43,392 bases of DNA. It comes from Candidatus Latescibacterota bacterium. GTDB lineage: Bacteria > Latescibacterota > Latescibacteria > Latescibacterales > Latescibacteraceae. The notes below the pieces were generated by a model. The model was not told the DNA's origin. It worked only from the letters and a program-made list of their open reading frames with translations, and did no database searches. The stretch spans positions 1 to 43,392 of the forward strand of contig JAFGMP010000383.1 in assembly GCA_016927495.1 (NCBI GenBank), given 5' to 3'. Of this stretch, positions 15,838 through 26,089 are shown one piece after another (the first letter of the stretch is position 1; the number at the start of each line of letters is the position of its first letter). The position numbers and the translations under genes were made by a program.

Positions 15838-17145
15838 CTAAGTTTTCAATTCTTTTTTCTTCGCTCCCGGAAACAGCACATTGTTGAGTATCAACCGGTA
15901 TCCGGGTGAATTTTTATGCAGAAAAAGCTGCGTCGGGGGATCGCCGACGATGTGACGGTAATCTTCAGGATCATGCCCGCCATAAAAGGTAAAAGTACCC
16001 TTGCCCAGATTACCGTGCAGATACCGTACCGCCCCACGCGCTTTGTTTTCTCCCATGATGACTACATTTTTTTTGATAAATTCTTTATTAAATTCGGTCG
16101 TCTGCCCCATAAAGGCTCTGATAGGATTTTCATGGTTCTGTGTCAGCATGGTCGGCACAGGGTCGTATTTTGCGCTGAATTCGAAAATTTCAAAATAATC
16201 CATGGGTTCTTTTGTAGTCCGTAATGTCAACGCAACCGGGATTTCGATGTCGATATCTGAAAACTCATATACCATCGGATCGGGAATAAGCCTGAAATTC
16301 TCAAATGCAAATGTCCGGGTATAATCCAGTTTTGACAAATAATCGGAATCATATCCATCGCCGTCAAATTCCGGGCATACAATATCGACACCACGGGATG
16401 CAAGGGCTATGTCGATAGTATCGGTAGCCGAACACATGGCAAAAATGAAGCCCCCCAGGTTAACATATTCCCTGATAACCTCGGCAACAGCTTTTTTTTC
16501 ATCTGATACTTTCCGGAAACCAAGCTCTTTAGCCAAAGCTTCAAATTCAATTTGTTGTTGTATGTACCACTGGGCGTTACGGTAATTTCGGTAAAACTTG
16601 CCGTACTGGCCGGTAAAATCCTCATGGTGCAGATGCAGCCAGTCGTACCCGTCCAATCCTCCGCTCAACACCTGAACGTCCCAAAGCGTATCATACGGTA
16701 TCTCGGCGTAAGTCAGGGCAAGAGTTACCGCATCATCCCACGGCTGCAAATTTGGAGGAGTATAAACGGCGACTTTTGGAGCCTTCTCAAGCAGTTCTTT
16801 CGACATATTGGAGTTTTCGATTGTTTCGGCAATTTCGGATTGTTCGGCTGTGCCAACAATTTTAAAGGCCACACCGCGAATAAGAGCATATTCTTTCATT
16901 TCTCTGTTATCGTCGAGAAGAAATGAGCCACTACGGTAATTCAGAAGCCACTCTACTTCAAGTCCTTTTTCAAGAGCATGATAAGCCACACCGTATGCCT
17001 TAAGATGATCGGTCTGTTGAAAATCCATAAAAATGAGCATTTTATCAGCATAAGACGATGATATTTCAGTCAATAAAAGGAGAATGAAACCTGATATACA
17101 GAGTGATATTTTCGGTAAATGTATGATATGTACAGGCTTTTTCAT
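15838..17145 (-). CDS. Secreted GATase/DJ-1-like protein, usually mislabelled 'asparagine synthetase B'
   Basis: A 435-aa protein with a signal peptide (hydrophobic 11-28, cleavage near SYA). It belongs to a family found in Bacteroidetes and relatives beside MoxR/DUF58 genes, whose database name is often asparagine synthetase B. It lacks the N-terminal Cys and the ATP-pyrophosphatase motif of true AsnB. Visible features are the repeated strand/helix pattern, LHLHHEDFTGQYGKF (His 171, 173, 174), and GGFIFAMCSATDTIDIAL with Cys238 on what looks like a nucleophile elbow, as in class I glutamine-amidotransferase-like folds. The location is predicted as periplasmic. The start ATG has GGAG upstream. 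It is a member of the envelope operon; the function is unknown. Confidence 0.75.
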   Translation of the reverse strand: MKKPVHIIHLPKISLCISGFILLLLTEISSSYADKMLIFMDFQQTDHLKAYGVAYHALEKGLEVEWLLNYRSGSFLLDDNREMKEYALIRGVAFKIVGTAEQSEIAETIENSNMSKELLEKAPKVAVYTPPNLQPWDDAVTLALTYAEIPYDTLWDVQVLSGGLDGYDWLHLHHEDFTGQYGKFYRNYRNAQWYIQQQIEFEALAKELGFRKVSDEKKAVAEVIREYVNLGGFIFAMCSATDTIDIALASRGVDIVCPEFDGDGYDSDYLSKLDYTRTFAFENFRLIPDPMVYEFSDIDIEIPVALTLRTTKEPMDYFEIFEFSAKYDPVPTMLTQNHENPIRAFMGQTTEFNKEFIKKNVVIMGENKARGAVRYLHGNLGKGTFTFYGGHDPEDYRHIVGDPPTQLFLHKNSPGYRLILNNVLFPGAKKKELKT

Positions 17146-17212
17146 ACTAATGGATCTCCGGTTAATTCCTCAGTATTACCAATATAATCAAATTATGTGT
17201 TTACCCGATATT

Positions 17213-18985
17213 TTATTGTTCAGTCAACTGCCGTAACTTACGTCGTAAGTAACTGTCGTGAACAGTGCCTGGATATGATGTTATGGCATCGAGATACAAT
17301 GATTTGGCGCTATTTACATCGTTTAGTTCCATAACCTGAAAATCAGCGGCATCGATGATCGCAGCTACACGTTCGGTCGTATCTCTGGCAGCGGAAACAG
17401 CTTTCAAATACCAGGCGTTGGCTTCCTTCATATCGCCATTTCCCCGATACAGTCTGGCAAGGGAAACCGAAGCAACGGATGCAACCACGGATGTTGTGTC
17501 GCCTGCTGCAACAGTCAAACTGTCAACGGCTTCTTTAAAATCTCCCCTGAACACAGCATATTCTCCATGCGCAAAAGCGGAATAACCCGATTTTTCGGCA
17601 TCGGTCATACACTGCATACCAAGCATTTTAAGTGACAGCAAATTATTAATATCCTGCCCGCTGGCATTAAGGTTGACTGCAGCTTCAATCTCACGGTTCA
17701 TACTTTCAATATCAACCGCAAAGAAATCGAACAATGCAGTCTTAACAGCCACTTTGTAAATTTCCTGTTTATCTCTGGCTTTTATTCGGGCATTGGCGAG
17801 AGCCTGGCGGGCTTCATCGGATAACCCATGAGTCATATACGTATCGGCTAAAAGTACATATGCATCGAGTGCGATCCCGGGATATGGCGATGTTGAGGCA
17901 TACTCCTCAAGTGTTGCGGTAAACCCTTCGAAACTCGTCTCATCTTTCGTAAACTCAAGGATACGGAGTGTAGCATCGGCGGCTTCTTCGGTCCCGCTGA
18001 AATCATTCGTAAGTTTGATATAATCCGTACGTGCTCCCTCACGGTCACCTCTGCCGGCCTTGATAGCAGCCGATTTCTTTAGGGCACGGACACGAACAGG
18101 CAAATCAGGATATAACCGGTAAAAATCCTCATATGCGATAAGGGCTTCATCAAGGTGACCTTCAGTATAAAACTTTTCGGCCAGATCCCATACGTCTTTG
18201 GGATTTTTTGACAATACTGCAGTATCGGCAATAATCCTGTAGGCATTACGGTAATCACCGGTTTGATATTTCAGACCGGAGAGCAGCCGCGCAGCGAGAA
18301 TGCTGTCCGGCTTTTGTTGTAAATATTCAGCAAGCGGTTTAGAGAGTTCATCGGCAGAGATTCCGGTTTCCAGTGCATCCTTTATGACAGATTCGATATT
18401 CGCATAACTGATTTCAACACTTTCAAGTGTTTTCAGATATTCACTTATAGCTTCGGGATATTCGAACCTCATCATGAATATACGTGCAAGATCACTCGCA
18501 AAAAGATTACTTTGCCCCGTTTTTTTTCGCGCTGTTTTATATATCCAAATTGCGGTATCGAGTTCATTCCGATTATACAACTCCCCGGCAGCATAACTTA
18601 TTTTGCCGATATCGGTCCAGTCATTACCGATCATATTCAATATTATTTCACGGCCTTTTTCAGAATCACCTTCACCATAATATGCCCGTGAGAGATAACG
18701 CATTGTTGTCAATTCATTAGGCCGTGTTTTCAGACGGGCAAGGGCAAGTTCTTTCATTTTTTTATACTCGTGCAGACGGTCATACACAAGCATCAAACGC
18801 CAGAAATATTGATCATTGTTCTGGGTTTTATAGAGAAATTCATAAAGATCACGGGCTTTTTCGAAATCCCCCTGTTGTTCGAATCTCTGGGCTTTCAGAT
18901 AATTCTGATCTACCGGAGCCTGGGCATACGACAACGTCGCCATTAAACAGGCCAGCAGATTGATTATGATTATTATACGTCTCAT
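17213..18985 (-). CDS. Secreted TPR-repeat protein
   Basis: A 590-aa protein with a cleavable signal peptide (MRR, hydrophobic 4-20, cleavage near SYA-QA). The rest is almost entirely helical tetratricopeptide-like repeats, with units such as AQRFEQQGDFEKARDLYE near residue 33, and similar A/G-x-Y-A patterns through to the C-terminus (NDVNSAKSLYLDAITSYP). It probably acts as a periplasmic scaffold. Its ATG overlaps the stop of the upstream DUF4175-like gene (ATGA), so the two are translated together. This kind of TPR protein is a regular part of MoxR/DUF58/BatA loci (compare BatE-like roles). No enzymatic motif is seen. Confidence 0.8.
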   Translation of the reverse strand: MRRIIIIINLLACLMATLSYAQAPVDQNYLKAQRFEQQGDFEKARDLYEFLYKTQNNDQYFWRLMLVYDRLHEYKKMKELALARLKTRPNELTTMRYLSRAYYGEGDSEKGREIILNMIGNDWTDIGKISYAAGELYNRNELDTAIWIYKTARKKTGQSNLFASDLARIFMMRFEYPEAISEYLKTLESVEISYANIESVIKDALETGISADELSKPLAEYLQQKPDSILAARLLSGLKYQTGDYRNAYRIIADTAVLSKNPKDVWDLAEKFYTEGHLDEALIAYEDFYRLYPDLPVRVRALKKSAAIKAGRGDREGARTDYIKLTNDFSGTEEAADATLRILEFTKDETSFEGFTATLEEYASTSPYPGIALDAYVLLADTYMTHGLSDEARQALANARIKARDKQEIYKVAVKTALFDFFAVDIESMNREIEAAVNLNASGQDINNLLSLKMLGMQCMTDAEKSGYSAFAHGEYAVFRGDFKEAVDSLTVAAGDTTSVVASVASVSLARLYRGNGDMKEANAWYLKAVSAARDTTERVAAIIDAADFQVMELNDVNSAKSLYLDAITSYPGTVHDSYLRRKLRQLTEQ

Positions 18986-21900
18986 CGCCCGCTTACTCCC
19001 GATCTATCTTTCAGCATCGACTCGAAATAACTTTGAATCAAACGCTTGAATTCGGGATCAAAATCATCTTCCATGGCTTTTTTGATCCGTTCATTCAATT
19101 CCCGCTGCTTTTCACCCAGATCACCGGCAAGTTCATCAGCACCCCGTGACACATTCTGCTTTGCCGTCCATGATTTTCTGTCCTCGTTTTCATCCTTTTC
19201 CCGACGAGAGCGCCGGGCATCGAGGAGCCGCCGGTATATATCGAGTTGTTTGCGTTCGACCAATTCACGGTCTTTATTCATTCTCATCATGTTGGCAGTA
19301 TCATCCATATCCTCGACCAGTTTATTGAGCATTTCCTGAAGACGCTGATCACCGGCAATTTTTTTACCGAGTTCGGAAAGCATTTCTGCAAGTTTCTGCT
19401 GTTCTGCCGCAAGCTGAGCAAGCATTTCCTGTGACATACCCGAGTTCATCTGCATCTGCAGTGAAAGTTCTCCGCTTGCCAGTTTTTGAAGCTGTTCCAT
19501 AAGATCACCGGGCATACCCTGTCCCTCGCCGGAAGCATTACTCATTAATGCGCTCAAAAATAAAACGGTTGTATTCAGAGTACTGAGTGTTCGCTTCGCT
19601 TCTTCTTCACCTGCTTTCGGACTGCCTGAAGCAAAAGAGTCCATGGCTGTCTTTGAGGTTATTTCCGCTGCATTCATGAGTTGTTCGAGGGCACTTGAAA
19701 TCTCCACGGAAATCGACCCGAATTCGGCAAGCGACTTTTTAGCCTTCCTGAGGCCATCTATGATTTCAATCTCCTGTTTGGCAAGCTCCTCATGACCGGT
19801 TGTATCAACATCTCCTATCAACTGTTCTTGACGCCTTGACAATGCAAGCAACTCAGAAGAAGCCTTGAACAGTCTTTTTCTTATCTCGGCGGTATTGGAG
19901 TTTTTCATAGAATCACTCATTTCCTGCATCGTTTTAAGCATTTCCGAAAGCATACAATTCGATTTATCCAATCTTTTATCCGATTCGGCATTATTTTTTT
20001 GTGCCATGGAATCTGATGTCTCTTTCATGTTTTGTGCAACATCAGTTGAATCAAGCAGAGAATCGAGAGCTGTGGTATTAACCGAGAATTTCTCATTCAG
20101 CACGTCGGTTATATCATCCAAATCCTTTTGAAGATTATCCATTTCCGATGAAAGCGACTCCTGTTCTCGTGCAAGTTCCGGGTTATCAGGATTTTGTTTG
20201 AACCGTTCGGCAATATCAGTCTGTTTGAATGCTATCGATTCAAGTAGGTTTTTTGCCATTTCAAAACGCTGGAGCGCCATGACCTGTTCGAGAAGTTCAA
20301 TAAATCTATCCAGCTTCTCCTTAATCTCTTCAGAGGAAATTTCATATTTTTCAAGGGCTTCTTTTATTTTCTCCGGATCGACTGTTGCCGTTGCCTCAGT
20401 AAGACGCTTTAAGGCATCTTTCAAAACACCGTCGGCAAGTTCATTCATCATCTGGGAAATTTTATTCATTTTCTCAAGAGTCTCAATAGCCGCAACATCC
20501 TCATCGGACAGTTTTTCAGCGCTTTGTTTTATGGCTTCAGACAAATCCTGTAACTCCTGTTGCATAGCATCAAAATCTTTTTTGGCTTCTTCGAGTGCAT
20601 TTTTTTCCGACCAGTCCATTTCCTCACCGCTCATGATGTTCCGCTTGATATCTTCCAGTTGTTCATCACGGCGGCCTGTTCGTTCCGACATTTCTTTCAG
20701 TTTCTCCAATCCGACATTCTGTTCCGCTATGGTATCGTTTAACAGATCCATAATCGAAGGGACTTTCACCGTTCTGGTTTCCGAAACGCTCTTTTTTGGC
20801 CCTCTCACCGTATCGTTATCCAACACGGCAATATGATAAGTAATCACGTCATCAGGTAAAAGGTTCATACCCGACAGATTCCATTCATATTCATTAAGAA
20901 TATCTTTTTCGAGCTTTCCCTTATTCAGTGATATTTCATGGACTTTATCATCAAAGGGCAGTTCATAGTTGAGTGTAACCGAAGTCAGCCCGAAATCATC
21001 ACGGGCACGATAGACAATGGGGAACCGGTAAGACCTCGGAAGAACAACATCGGAAGCAGGGCTCAAAATTACTACTGCAGGATATTCATCTTCAAGACAA
21101 GTTATGCGATACGATATCGGATTGCTGTTGGTAATACCAAGTGTATCGACAAGTCCGATTGAATAATCAATATCACGAGTCACCGTGAATGAAGCAGTTC
21201 CGTTGTTACCATTTAAATAGCACGAGGTCCCGGTTGAATCGCTCCAGTTGATGGTCATGGATTTAACTACTTTGTTGGCTTCTGCTGTAAGAACAACTTC
21301 AGTCCCTCCAATAGCCCGTATGTTACCATCGTTGTCGTTACGCGTCGTTGTTTCCATACCGGTATATGACGGATATGTTATACTGAGAGAAAGACGCTCT
21401 ATTACCGGTCTCTCGATAACCGTTACATGCGTCCTTGATGTCCTGTATGAGGCTATTTCGAGATAATAAAGGAATGAAGCCCGCGGTTTTTCCAGAGTCA
21501 GGGTAAAATTCCCTGATTTTTCATTAACATCGACCGGCTTCATACTCCATACATCGGAATCATCCCAGCGATAAACAACATTAAGAGGGCTGTTCCGGCC
21601 GCCGGCAATAAATCCTTTTGTGTAAAAATTATCTCCCCTTATTATTGCGCCATCGCTGCTGACCACATATATTGTGACTTTACCCGGTTTCGTATATGCA
21701 TGTGTATAATCGATAAGTCGATAAAAGCTTCCGGGTAATATCGCAGGCAATAGCAATGATAAAACAAGGATAGCGGCAACAAAAATATATGTTACCCGTA
21801 CCCATAAGGTAAACCGCTCAGTCGATACTGCTCTGCTTAAATTGATACCCTTTGTTTCTTCCTCGACTTTTTTAAGAAGAGCATCGATAAGACGTACGGA

Positions 21901-22263
21901 CTGCCCCATAAGAGATTGCTCATTCAGCCTTCCCAATTGTACGGCGCTGATGAGACGATTTTGAAAATCGGGATATGAGCGTTCCACCATCCGGGCAATA
22001 CCATCTGTTCCGGGATGGCGTAATATTCTCATAATAATTAGTGCAAAAAGAATAAGAAGAAAAATTACGCCGGTAGAAACACAGAGAATTTTTTTTATAT
22101 GTGGTGAATAATACTGAAATGATTCGAGTATGGTGAAAGCCGTTGTAAGAATCAACGCGGCTGTACAGGCAATCCAGAAAGCTTCCGCAATGCCAGTTAG
22201 CATATAACGGCGGGAAACGTTCTTCAGCCGTGAGGTTATTATAGTGTATACATCGTTATTCAT
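18982..22263 (-). CDS. DUF4175-like large membrane-anchored coiled-coil protein
   Basis: A 1093-aa protein. There are three N-terminal membrane helices (residues about 20-40, 56-80 and 153-175). A beta-rich extracytoplasmic region follows at about 190-510, with Ig-like segments such as RARDDFGLTSVTLNYELPF. From about residue 530 to the end there is a very long charged, Met/Gln/Glu/Lys-rich helical region, predicted as coiled coil. This architecture is that of the DUF4175 family found in the same operon in many FCB bacteria and proteobacteria. It probably acts as an envelope scaffold. No clear Shine-Dalgarno precedes the ATG; the DUF4159 gene is 22 nt upstream. It is coupled to the TPR gene by a 4-nt overlap. 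Confidence 0.8.
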   Translation of the reverse strand: MNNDVYTIITSRLKNVSRRYMLTGIAEAFWIACTAALILTTAFTILESFQYYSPHIKKILCVSTGVIFLLILFALIIMRILRHPGTDGIARMVERSYPDFQNRLISAVQLGRLNEQSLMGQSVRLIDALLKKVEEETKGINLSRAVSTERFTLWVRVTYIFVAAILVLSLLLPAILPGSFYRLIDYTHAYTKPGKVTIYVVSSDGAIIRGDNFYTKGFIAGGRNSPLNVVYRWDDSDVWSMKPVDVNEKSGNFTLTLEKPRASFLYYLEIASYRTSRTHVTVIERPVIERLSLSITYPSYTGMETTTRNDNDGNIRAIGGTEVVLTAEANKVVKSMTINWSDSTGTSCYLNGNNGTASFTVTRDIDYSIGLVDTLGITNSNPISYRITCLEDEYPAVVILSPASDVVLPRSYRFPIVYRARDDFGLTSVTLNYELPFDDKVHEISLNKGKLEKDILNEYEWNLSGMNLLPDDVITYHIAVLDNDTVRGPKKSVSETRTVKVPSIMDLLNDTIAEQNVGLEKLKEMSERTGRRDEQLEDIKRNIMSGEEMDWSEKNALEEAKKDFDAMQQELQDLSEAIKQSAEKLSDEDVAAIETLEKMNKISQMMNELADGVLKDALKRLTEATATVDPEKIKEALEKYEISSEEIKEKLDRFIELLEQVMALQRFEMAKNLLESIAFKQTDIAERFKQNPDNPELAREQESLSSEMDNLQKDLDDITDVLNEKFSVNTTALDSLLDSTDVAQNMKETSDSMAQKNNAESDKRLDKSNCMLSEMLKTMQEMSDSMKNSNTAEIRKRLFKASSELLALSRRQEQLIGDVDTTGHEELAKQEIEIIDGLRKAKKSLAEFGSISVEISSALEQLMNAAEITSKTAMDSFASGSPKAGEEEAKRTLSTLNTTVLFLSALMSNASGEGQGMPGDLMEQLQKLASGELSLQMQMNSGMSQEMLAQLAAEQQKLAEMLSELGKKIAGDQRLQEMLNKLVEDMDDTANMMRMNKDRELVERKQLDIYRRLLDARRSRREKDENEDRKSWTAKQNVSRGADELAGDLGEKQRELNERIKKAMEDDFDPEFKRLIQSYFESMLKDRSGVSGR

Positions 22264-22285
22264 ATTATATCAGGGCGTAATCGGT

Positions 22286-22960
22286 TCATCTGCTCAAAGC
22301 CCACACAATCAAATTAGCTCCCATTTTCAGAGCTGCCTGCCTTACTTCCTCAGGGTCGTTATGCACCGATTGCTCCTCCCAGCCGTCACCGAGGTCAGAT
22401 TCATAGGAATAGAACAATACCATCCTCCCTTCGTGGAAAATTGCAAAAGCCTGTGCCGGTTTTCCGTCATGTTCATGAATTTTTGGAATACCTTCCGGAA
22501 ATGAAAATAGGACGTTAAAAACAGGATGATTTTTCGGGAGGAGAACTAATTCCTTATCAGGGAATACCTTTTTTATTTCCCGCCGGAAACTTTTGTCCAT
22601 TCCATAATTATCATCAGCTATCAAAAAACCGCCGGAAGTAAGATATCTCCGGAGAGAAGCCGCTTCTCTGGAAGAAAAATCAACATTCCCATGTCCATTC
22701 ATGTAGACGATGGGGAAATTGAAAAGTTCCTCACTGCCGACAGAAACAACAGACTCCTCGCCTGAAGTAGTAATATCGGTATTCTCACTGACAAATTGCA
22801 TAAGATTTGGAAGTGAGGAGGGATTTGAGTACCAATCCCCCCCACCTCCATATTTCAGTCTGGCAATGGTGAATACCTCATCTGCCTTTACATTCGACAA
22901 GAGTATCGTAACACTAATACCGAGGATAAAAAACAGGCGATAATTTTTAAGTTTGCTCAT
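22286..22960 (-). CDS. DUF4159 domain protein, secreted
   Basis: A 224-aa protein with an N-terminal signal segment (YRLFFILGISVTILLSNVKA). The DUF4159 core shows FTIARLKYGGGGDWYSNP, VYMNGHGNV, a LRRYLTSGGFLIADD strand and the end motif IFHEGRMVLFYSYESDLGDGWE. The fold is GATase-like but lacks a nucleophilic Cys at the elbow. It is the first gene of the envelope operon that runs on to BatA; a 150-nt gap separates it from guaB3 upstream. DUF4159 is also found fused to BatA in other bacteria, which supports a physical link with the vWA proteins. The exact role is unknown. Confidence 0.88.
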   Translation of the reverse strand: MSKLKNYRLFFILGISVTILLSNVKADEVFTIARLKYGGGGDWYSNPSSLPNLMQFVSENTDITTSGEESVVSVGSEELFNFPIVYMNGHGNVDFSSREAASLRRYLTSGGFLIADDNYGMDKSFRREIKKVFPDKELVLLPKNHPVFNVLFSFPEGIPKIHEHDGKPAQAFAIFHEGRMVLFYSYESDLGDGWEEQSVHNDPEEVRQAALKMGANLIVWALSR

Positions 22961-23110
22961 GTGATATATTTTACAATCAAATAAACTATGTTATCTAACT
23001 TGATTTTGATGTCAGACAGCCTTTCATACAATTCATGCTACTACTACTATACTCCTGACAAGGTGCTCAGGTTCCATGATCGAACCATTTCGATTTTACA
23101 TGTAATCCCG

Positions 23111-24271
23111 TTATTTCCCCATGCCGACGCGTTGAGCGGTCTGGAATACTTTCCCTTCTGTCTTGATCGACGGCGCAATAATGATCTGTGAAAGTTGCAT
23201 TTCACGAATATTCGAAGCGCCTAATGATCCCATCGAGGTTCGAAGCGCACCGATCAGATTCTGACTGCCATCATCCAGTTCTGCCGGTCCATACAGTATC
23301 TGTTCGAGCGTCCCGGTAACACCGACTCTTATACGGGTTCCACGGGGAAGGTTTTCATGAGGTGTAGCCATGCCCCAGTGATACCCTCTTCCAGGGGCTT
23401 CCTCGGTACGGGCAAATGCAGAACCGATCATCACGGCGTCGGCGCCGCAGGCAAAAGCCTTGCATACATCTCCACCGGACGACATACCGCCGTCTGTAAT
23501 TATCGGAACATACCTGCCTGATTTTTTTAGATAAAAATCACGTGCCGCAGAACAATCAGCGGTCGCCGTAACCTGGGGCATACCAATACCGAGAACACCT
23601 CGTGTCGTACAGGCTGCGCCAGGTCCGATACCAACCAGAAGCGCCGAAATTCCTGTATCCATAAGTTCGATGCTTGCATTAAAACTCACCGTATTACCCA
23701 CAATAACCGGCACTTTCATGCGTTTGCAGAATCTGGCAAAATCCAATGTTTTATATTCCGTCGAAATATGACGGACGGTAGTCACCGTGGATTGAACCAC
23801 AAAAACATCGACTCCCGCGCTTTGAGAAATATCACCGTACCGGTCCGCTTTTTGCGGAATTGATGAAACAACAGCGCGAACACCGGCATCTTTGATCTCG
23901 GTGATGCGTTTTTCAATCAATTCTTCCTTTACGGGCACACGGTAAATACCCTGTACAAGTTTAGTCGCTTTTTCAGGTGTTGCATCAGCTATGGCATCGA
24001 GGAGTTCAGAAGGATTATCGTAACGGGTTTGAACGCCTTCGAGATTGAGTACAGCCAAACCTCCGAATTTCCCCATGGCAATTGCAAACTTTGTATCTAC
24101 CACACCATCCATGGCAGCCGCCAGGATAGGAACTTCGATTTTCATGTCTCCAAGAGTCCAGGAGACATCGACCTCGTTAGGATTGAATGTTATGTCACCG
24201 GGAACAAGCGCAATTTCATCAAAACCATAACAACGCCGTGCTTTTCGACCTCTGCTGATATACTCGCTCAT
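23111..24271 (-). CDS. guaB3: GuaB3-type IMP dehydrogenase-related protein
   Basis: A 386-aa member of the IMPDH/GMP reductase family with a single TIM-barrel domain and no CBS insert, as in GuaB3 proteins. The catalytic loop is [15 protein letters not shown] with Cys about 221, and the phosphate/IMP-binding segment [15 protein letters not shown] is present. The start at 24271 is chosen because GGAGG (24281-24277) lies 5 nt upstream; the TTG 12 nt further up overlaps that site. It follows the Ig-like lipoprotein gene by 23 nt. Members of the group have been reported as GMP reductases or IMPDH paralogues in different bacteria, so the reaction direction is not settled from sequence. Confidence 0.88.
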   Translation of the reverse strand: MSEYISRGRKARRCYGFDEIALVPGDITFNPNEVDVSWTLGDMKIEVPILAAAMDGVVDTKFAIAMGKFGGLAVLNLEGVQTRYDNPSELLDAIADATPEKATKLVQGIYRVPVKEELIEKRITEIKDAGVRAVVSSIPQKADRYGDISQSAGVDVFVVQSTVTTVRHISTEYKTLDFARFCKRMKVPVIVGNTVSFNASIELMDTGISALLVGIGPGAACTTRGVLGIGMPQVTATADCSAARDFYLKKSGRYVPIITDGGMSSGGDVCKAFACGADAVMIGSAFARTEEAPGRGYHWGMATPHENLPRGTRIRVGVTGTLEQILYGPAELDDGSQNLIGALRTSMGSLGASNIREMQLSQIIIAPSIKTEGKVFQTAQRVGMGK

Positions 24272-24294
24272 ATAAACCTCCAATATGTAATTTA

Positions 24295-25989
24295 TTATTT
24301 GAATAATATTCTTATATCTTCTTTTGTCCAGCGGGAATTCACGGTAACGGTATCGGGAAAAACAACTATATGTTCTGCGGCGCTGTACGGATCTAACGTA
24401 CCCCGGGAAAATATCCCGTCTTTATCCTTATCGCAAAAAGCATATAACATATAGCTACCCGGGAGCACCCCCTCCGTAGACCAATTATTTGACCCGATAG
24501 TAGTGATATCAATAATCTTTTCGGTATCGAGATGTTTGAGGTAAATGTGATATACCGAATCTACTGTCCCGGTTGAATCCTCGATAGTTCCGGATAGAAA
24601 ACCGAGAGTATCGGATGATGCCACTCTAAATGATAATTCATTCCCCTCATCGGACAATGTGGCGCCGGAAATACTTTTTAAAATATCGACATCAAAATGC
24701 ACAACATATTTATATCCTTCTTTCCAGTTTTCTTCAGGATTTATCGTCAGAATATTCGGTGCAGATTGTGTTATCCATAAATCCTCACCTCCGGCATCAG
24801 CAAGCGCTAATCCAGCGCCAGTATTATCAGAAAAATCTAGTACTCTGTTAAAAATGAGCGAAACCGGTTCGTTCCCCGGCAGTAGAATATCCGGTCCTTT
24901 ATCTACTATTCTGAGCGCTGTTGTGTCAGCAGTATCGGTTCCTACGAATTCAGGTATAACAGGAACAGGTGCGACAGTATTCCCATCGATATCAAACACT
25001 TTATATGTTTTCAAAACATATCTTTTCCCTTTTTCCTGAGGATCGGTTGCAATGGAAATCGTTTTGGGATTTTCAAAATCTACAAACCACCCGATAATAT
25101 CGAGTCCGTCAAAGGCTATGTCTATAGTACTGCCAATAATCTTCTTATCGAAAAATATTTCAACTCTCCTCGAATCAGGCACTTTTACCGACCGGAGCTG
25201 AACACTGCTCGTGTCTTTGGCAGATATGGTAATCATCGGTGCCGTCACCGAATCATTCGCTGCAAGATGAATGTCTTTCGGAGCGATACCGATTAAATCC
25301 GATCCCTCGGTGTAGAAACCGTCGCCATCTTTATCACCTATGGCAAATATCCGATATAACGCACTTGACAGCCCGAGAATTTCATAACTGCCATCCGAAC
25401 CGGACTGTGTAAAATAATTCGGTACATCATTCCTCGGATCCGGAGAAGACTGAGGAATTTCCATGCGATAGGCAACGACATCGATACCTGAAACATTCTC
25501 AGGCTCTTTTCCGAAAAAGGAATATGGAATAATCCGACCGGTTATTTTCCCGTTTTCTATTTCGTCTCCCGTTGAAAACGATAATGTAATGGTATCATCG
25601 AGTTTATTTCTTTGTAAGTCCTGGGCTTTTGCGCCTATGGAAATTACGTATGTGGTATTATCTTTCAGCGGTTCCTTAAATGAAATAATAAAAACCTTGC
25701 TTTTATCACTCCAGGAAAATTCCGGCCATGAAGAAGGTATAGGAACAACAAAAACATTATCCTCCACACTCGATTCATCCATGGATTCGGAAAACTCAAA
25801 TTTAATCGGGTCATGTTTCGAAACATTTGACATCATTTGTGATGGTGTGGAACCTATCAGTTTCGGTGGTTCCTTGTCTTCAGGCCCGCCCGGAGGAAAG
25901 CCCTGTTTAGCGCATGACAAGCTTATAAAAATAAACAAGGCAATCACCGTAAATGGAAATCGCCCGTAACCAGCAACCACAAATTCCAA
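24295..25989 (-). CDS. SbsA-type Ig-like (Big_5) lipoprotein
   Basis: A 564-aa lipoprotein. The signal peptide ends in lipobox SLSC (Cys26) followed by AKQGFPPGGPEDKEPPKL, a typical start of a family widespread in Bacteroidetes and relatives. An SbsA Ig-like domain (residues about 40-140, I-K-F-E-F-S-E-S-M-D-E-S pattern) is followed by beta-sandwich repeats, with GDKDGDGFYTEG and CDKDKDGIFSRG as Asp-rich loops that may bind calcium. Translation appears to begin at TTG 25989, with GGAGA about 9-10 nt upstream; no ATG precedes the signal peptide. It is probably an outer-membrane surface or periplasmic lipoprotein. Its place between argF and guaB3 gives no functional hint. Confidence 0.8.
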   Translation of the reverse strand: MEFVVAGYGRFPFTVIALFIFISLSCAKQGFPPGGPEDKEPPKLIGSTPSQMMSNVSKHDPIKFEFSESMDESSVEDNVFVVPIPSSWPEFSWSDKSKVFIISFKEPLKDNTTYVISIGAKAQDLQRNKLDDTITLSFSTGDEIENGKITGRIIPYSFFGKEPENVSGIDVVAYRMEIPQSSPDPRNDVPNYFTQSGSDGSYEILGLSSALYRIFAIGDKDGDGFYTEGSDLIGIAPKDIHLAANDSVTAPMITISAKDTSSVQLRSVKVPDSRRVEIFFDKKIIGSTIDIAFDGLDIIGWFVDFENPKTISIATDPQEKGKRYVLKTYKVFDIDGNTVAPVPVIPEFVGTDTADTTALRIVDKGPDILLPGNEPVSLIFNRVLDFSDNTGAGLALADAGGEDLWITQSAPNILTINPEENWKEGYKYVVHFDVDILKSISGATLSDEGNELSFRVASSDTLGFLSGTIEDSTGTVDSVYHIYLKHLDTEKIIDITTIGSNNWSTEGVLPGSYMLYAFCDKDKDGIFSRGTLDPYSAAEHIVVFPDTVTVNSRWTKEDIRILFK

Positions 25990-26089
25990 AACTTTAATTC
26001 TCCGTAATTTACAATCTATGATTTACGTTTGTACCATCCGATCAAAGATTAATACGGGATTTCCCCATTATTTCCCATTATTTAAATAA

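Noticed and set aside
19046..20836. Long plus-strand open frames opposite the DUF4175-like gene
   Set aside because: They are serine/phenylalanine-rich mirror frames of a Glu/Lys/Met-rich coding sequence and have no recognisable family.
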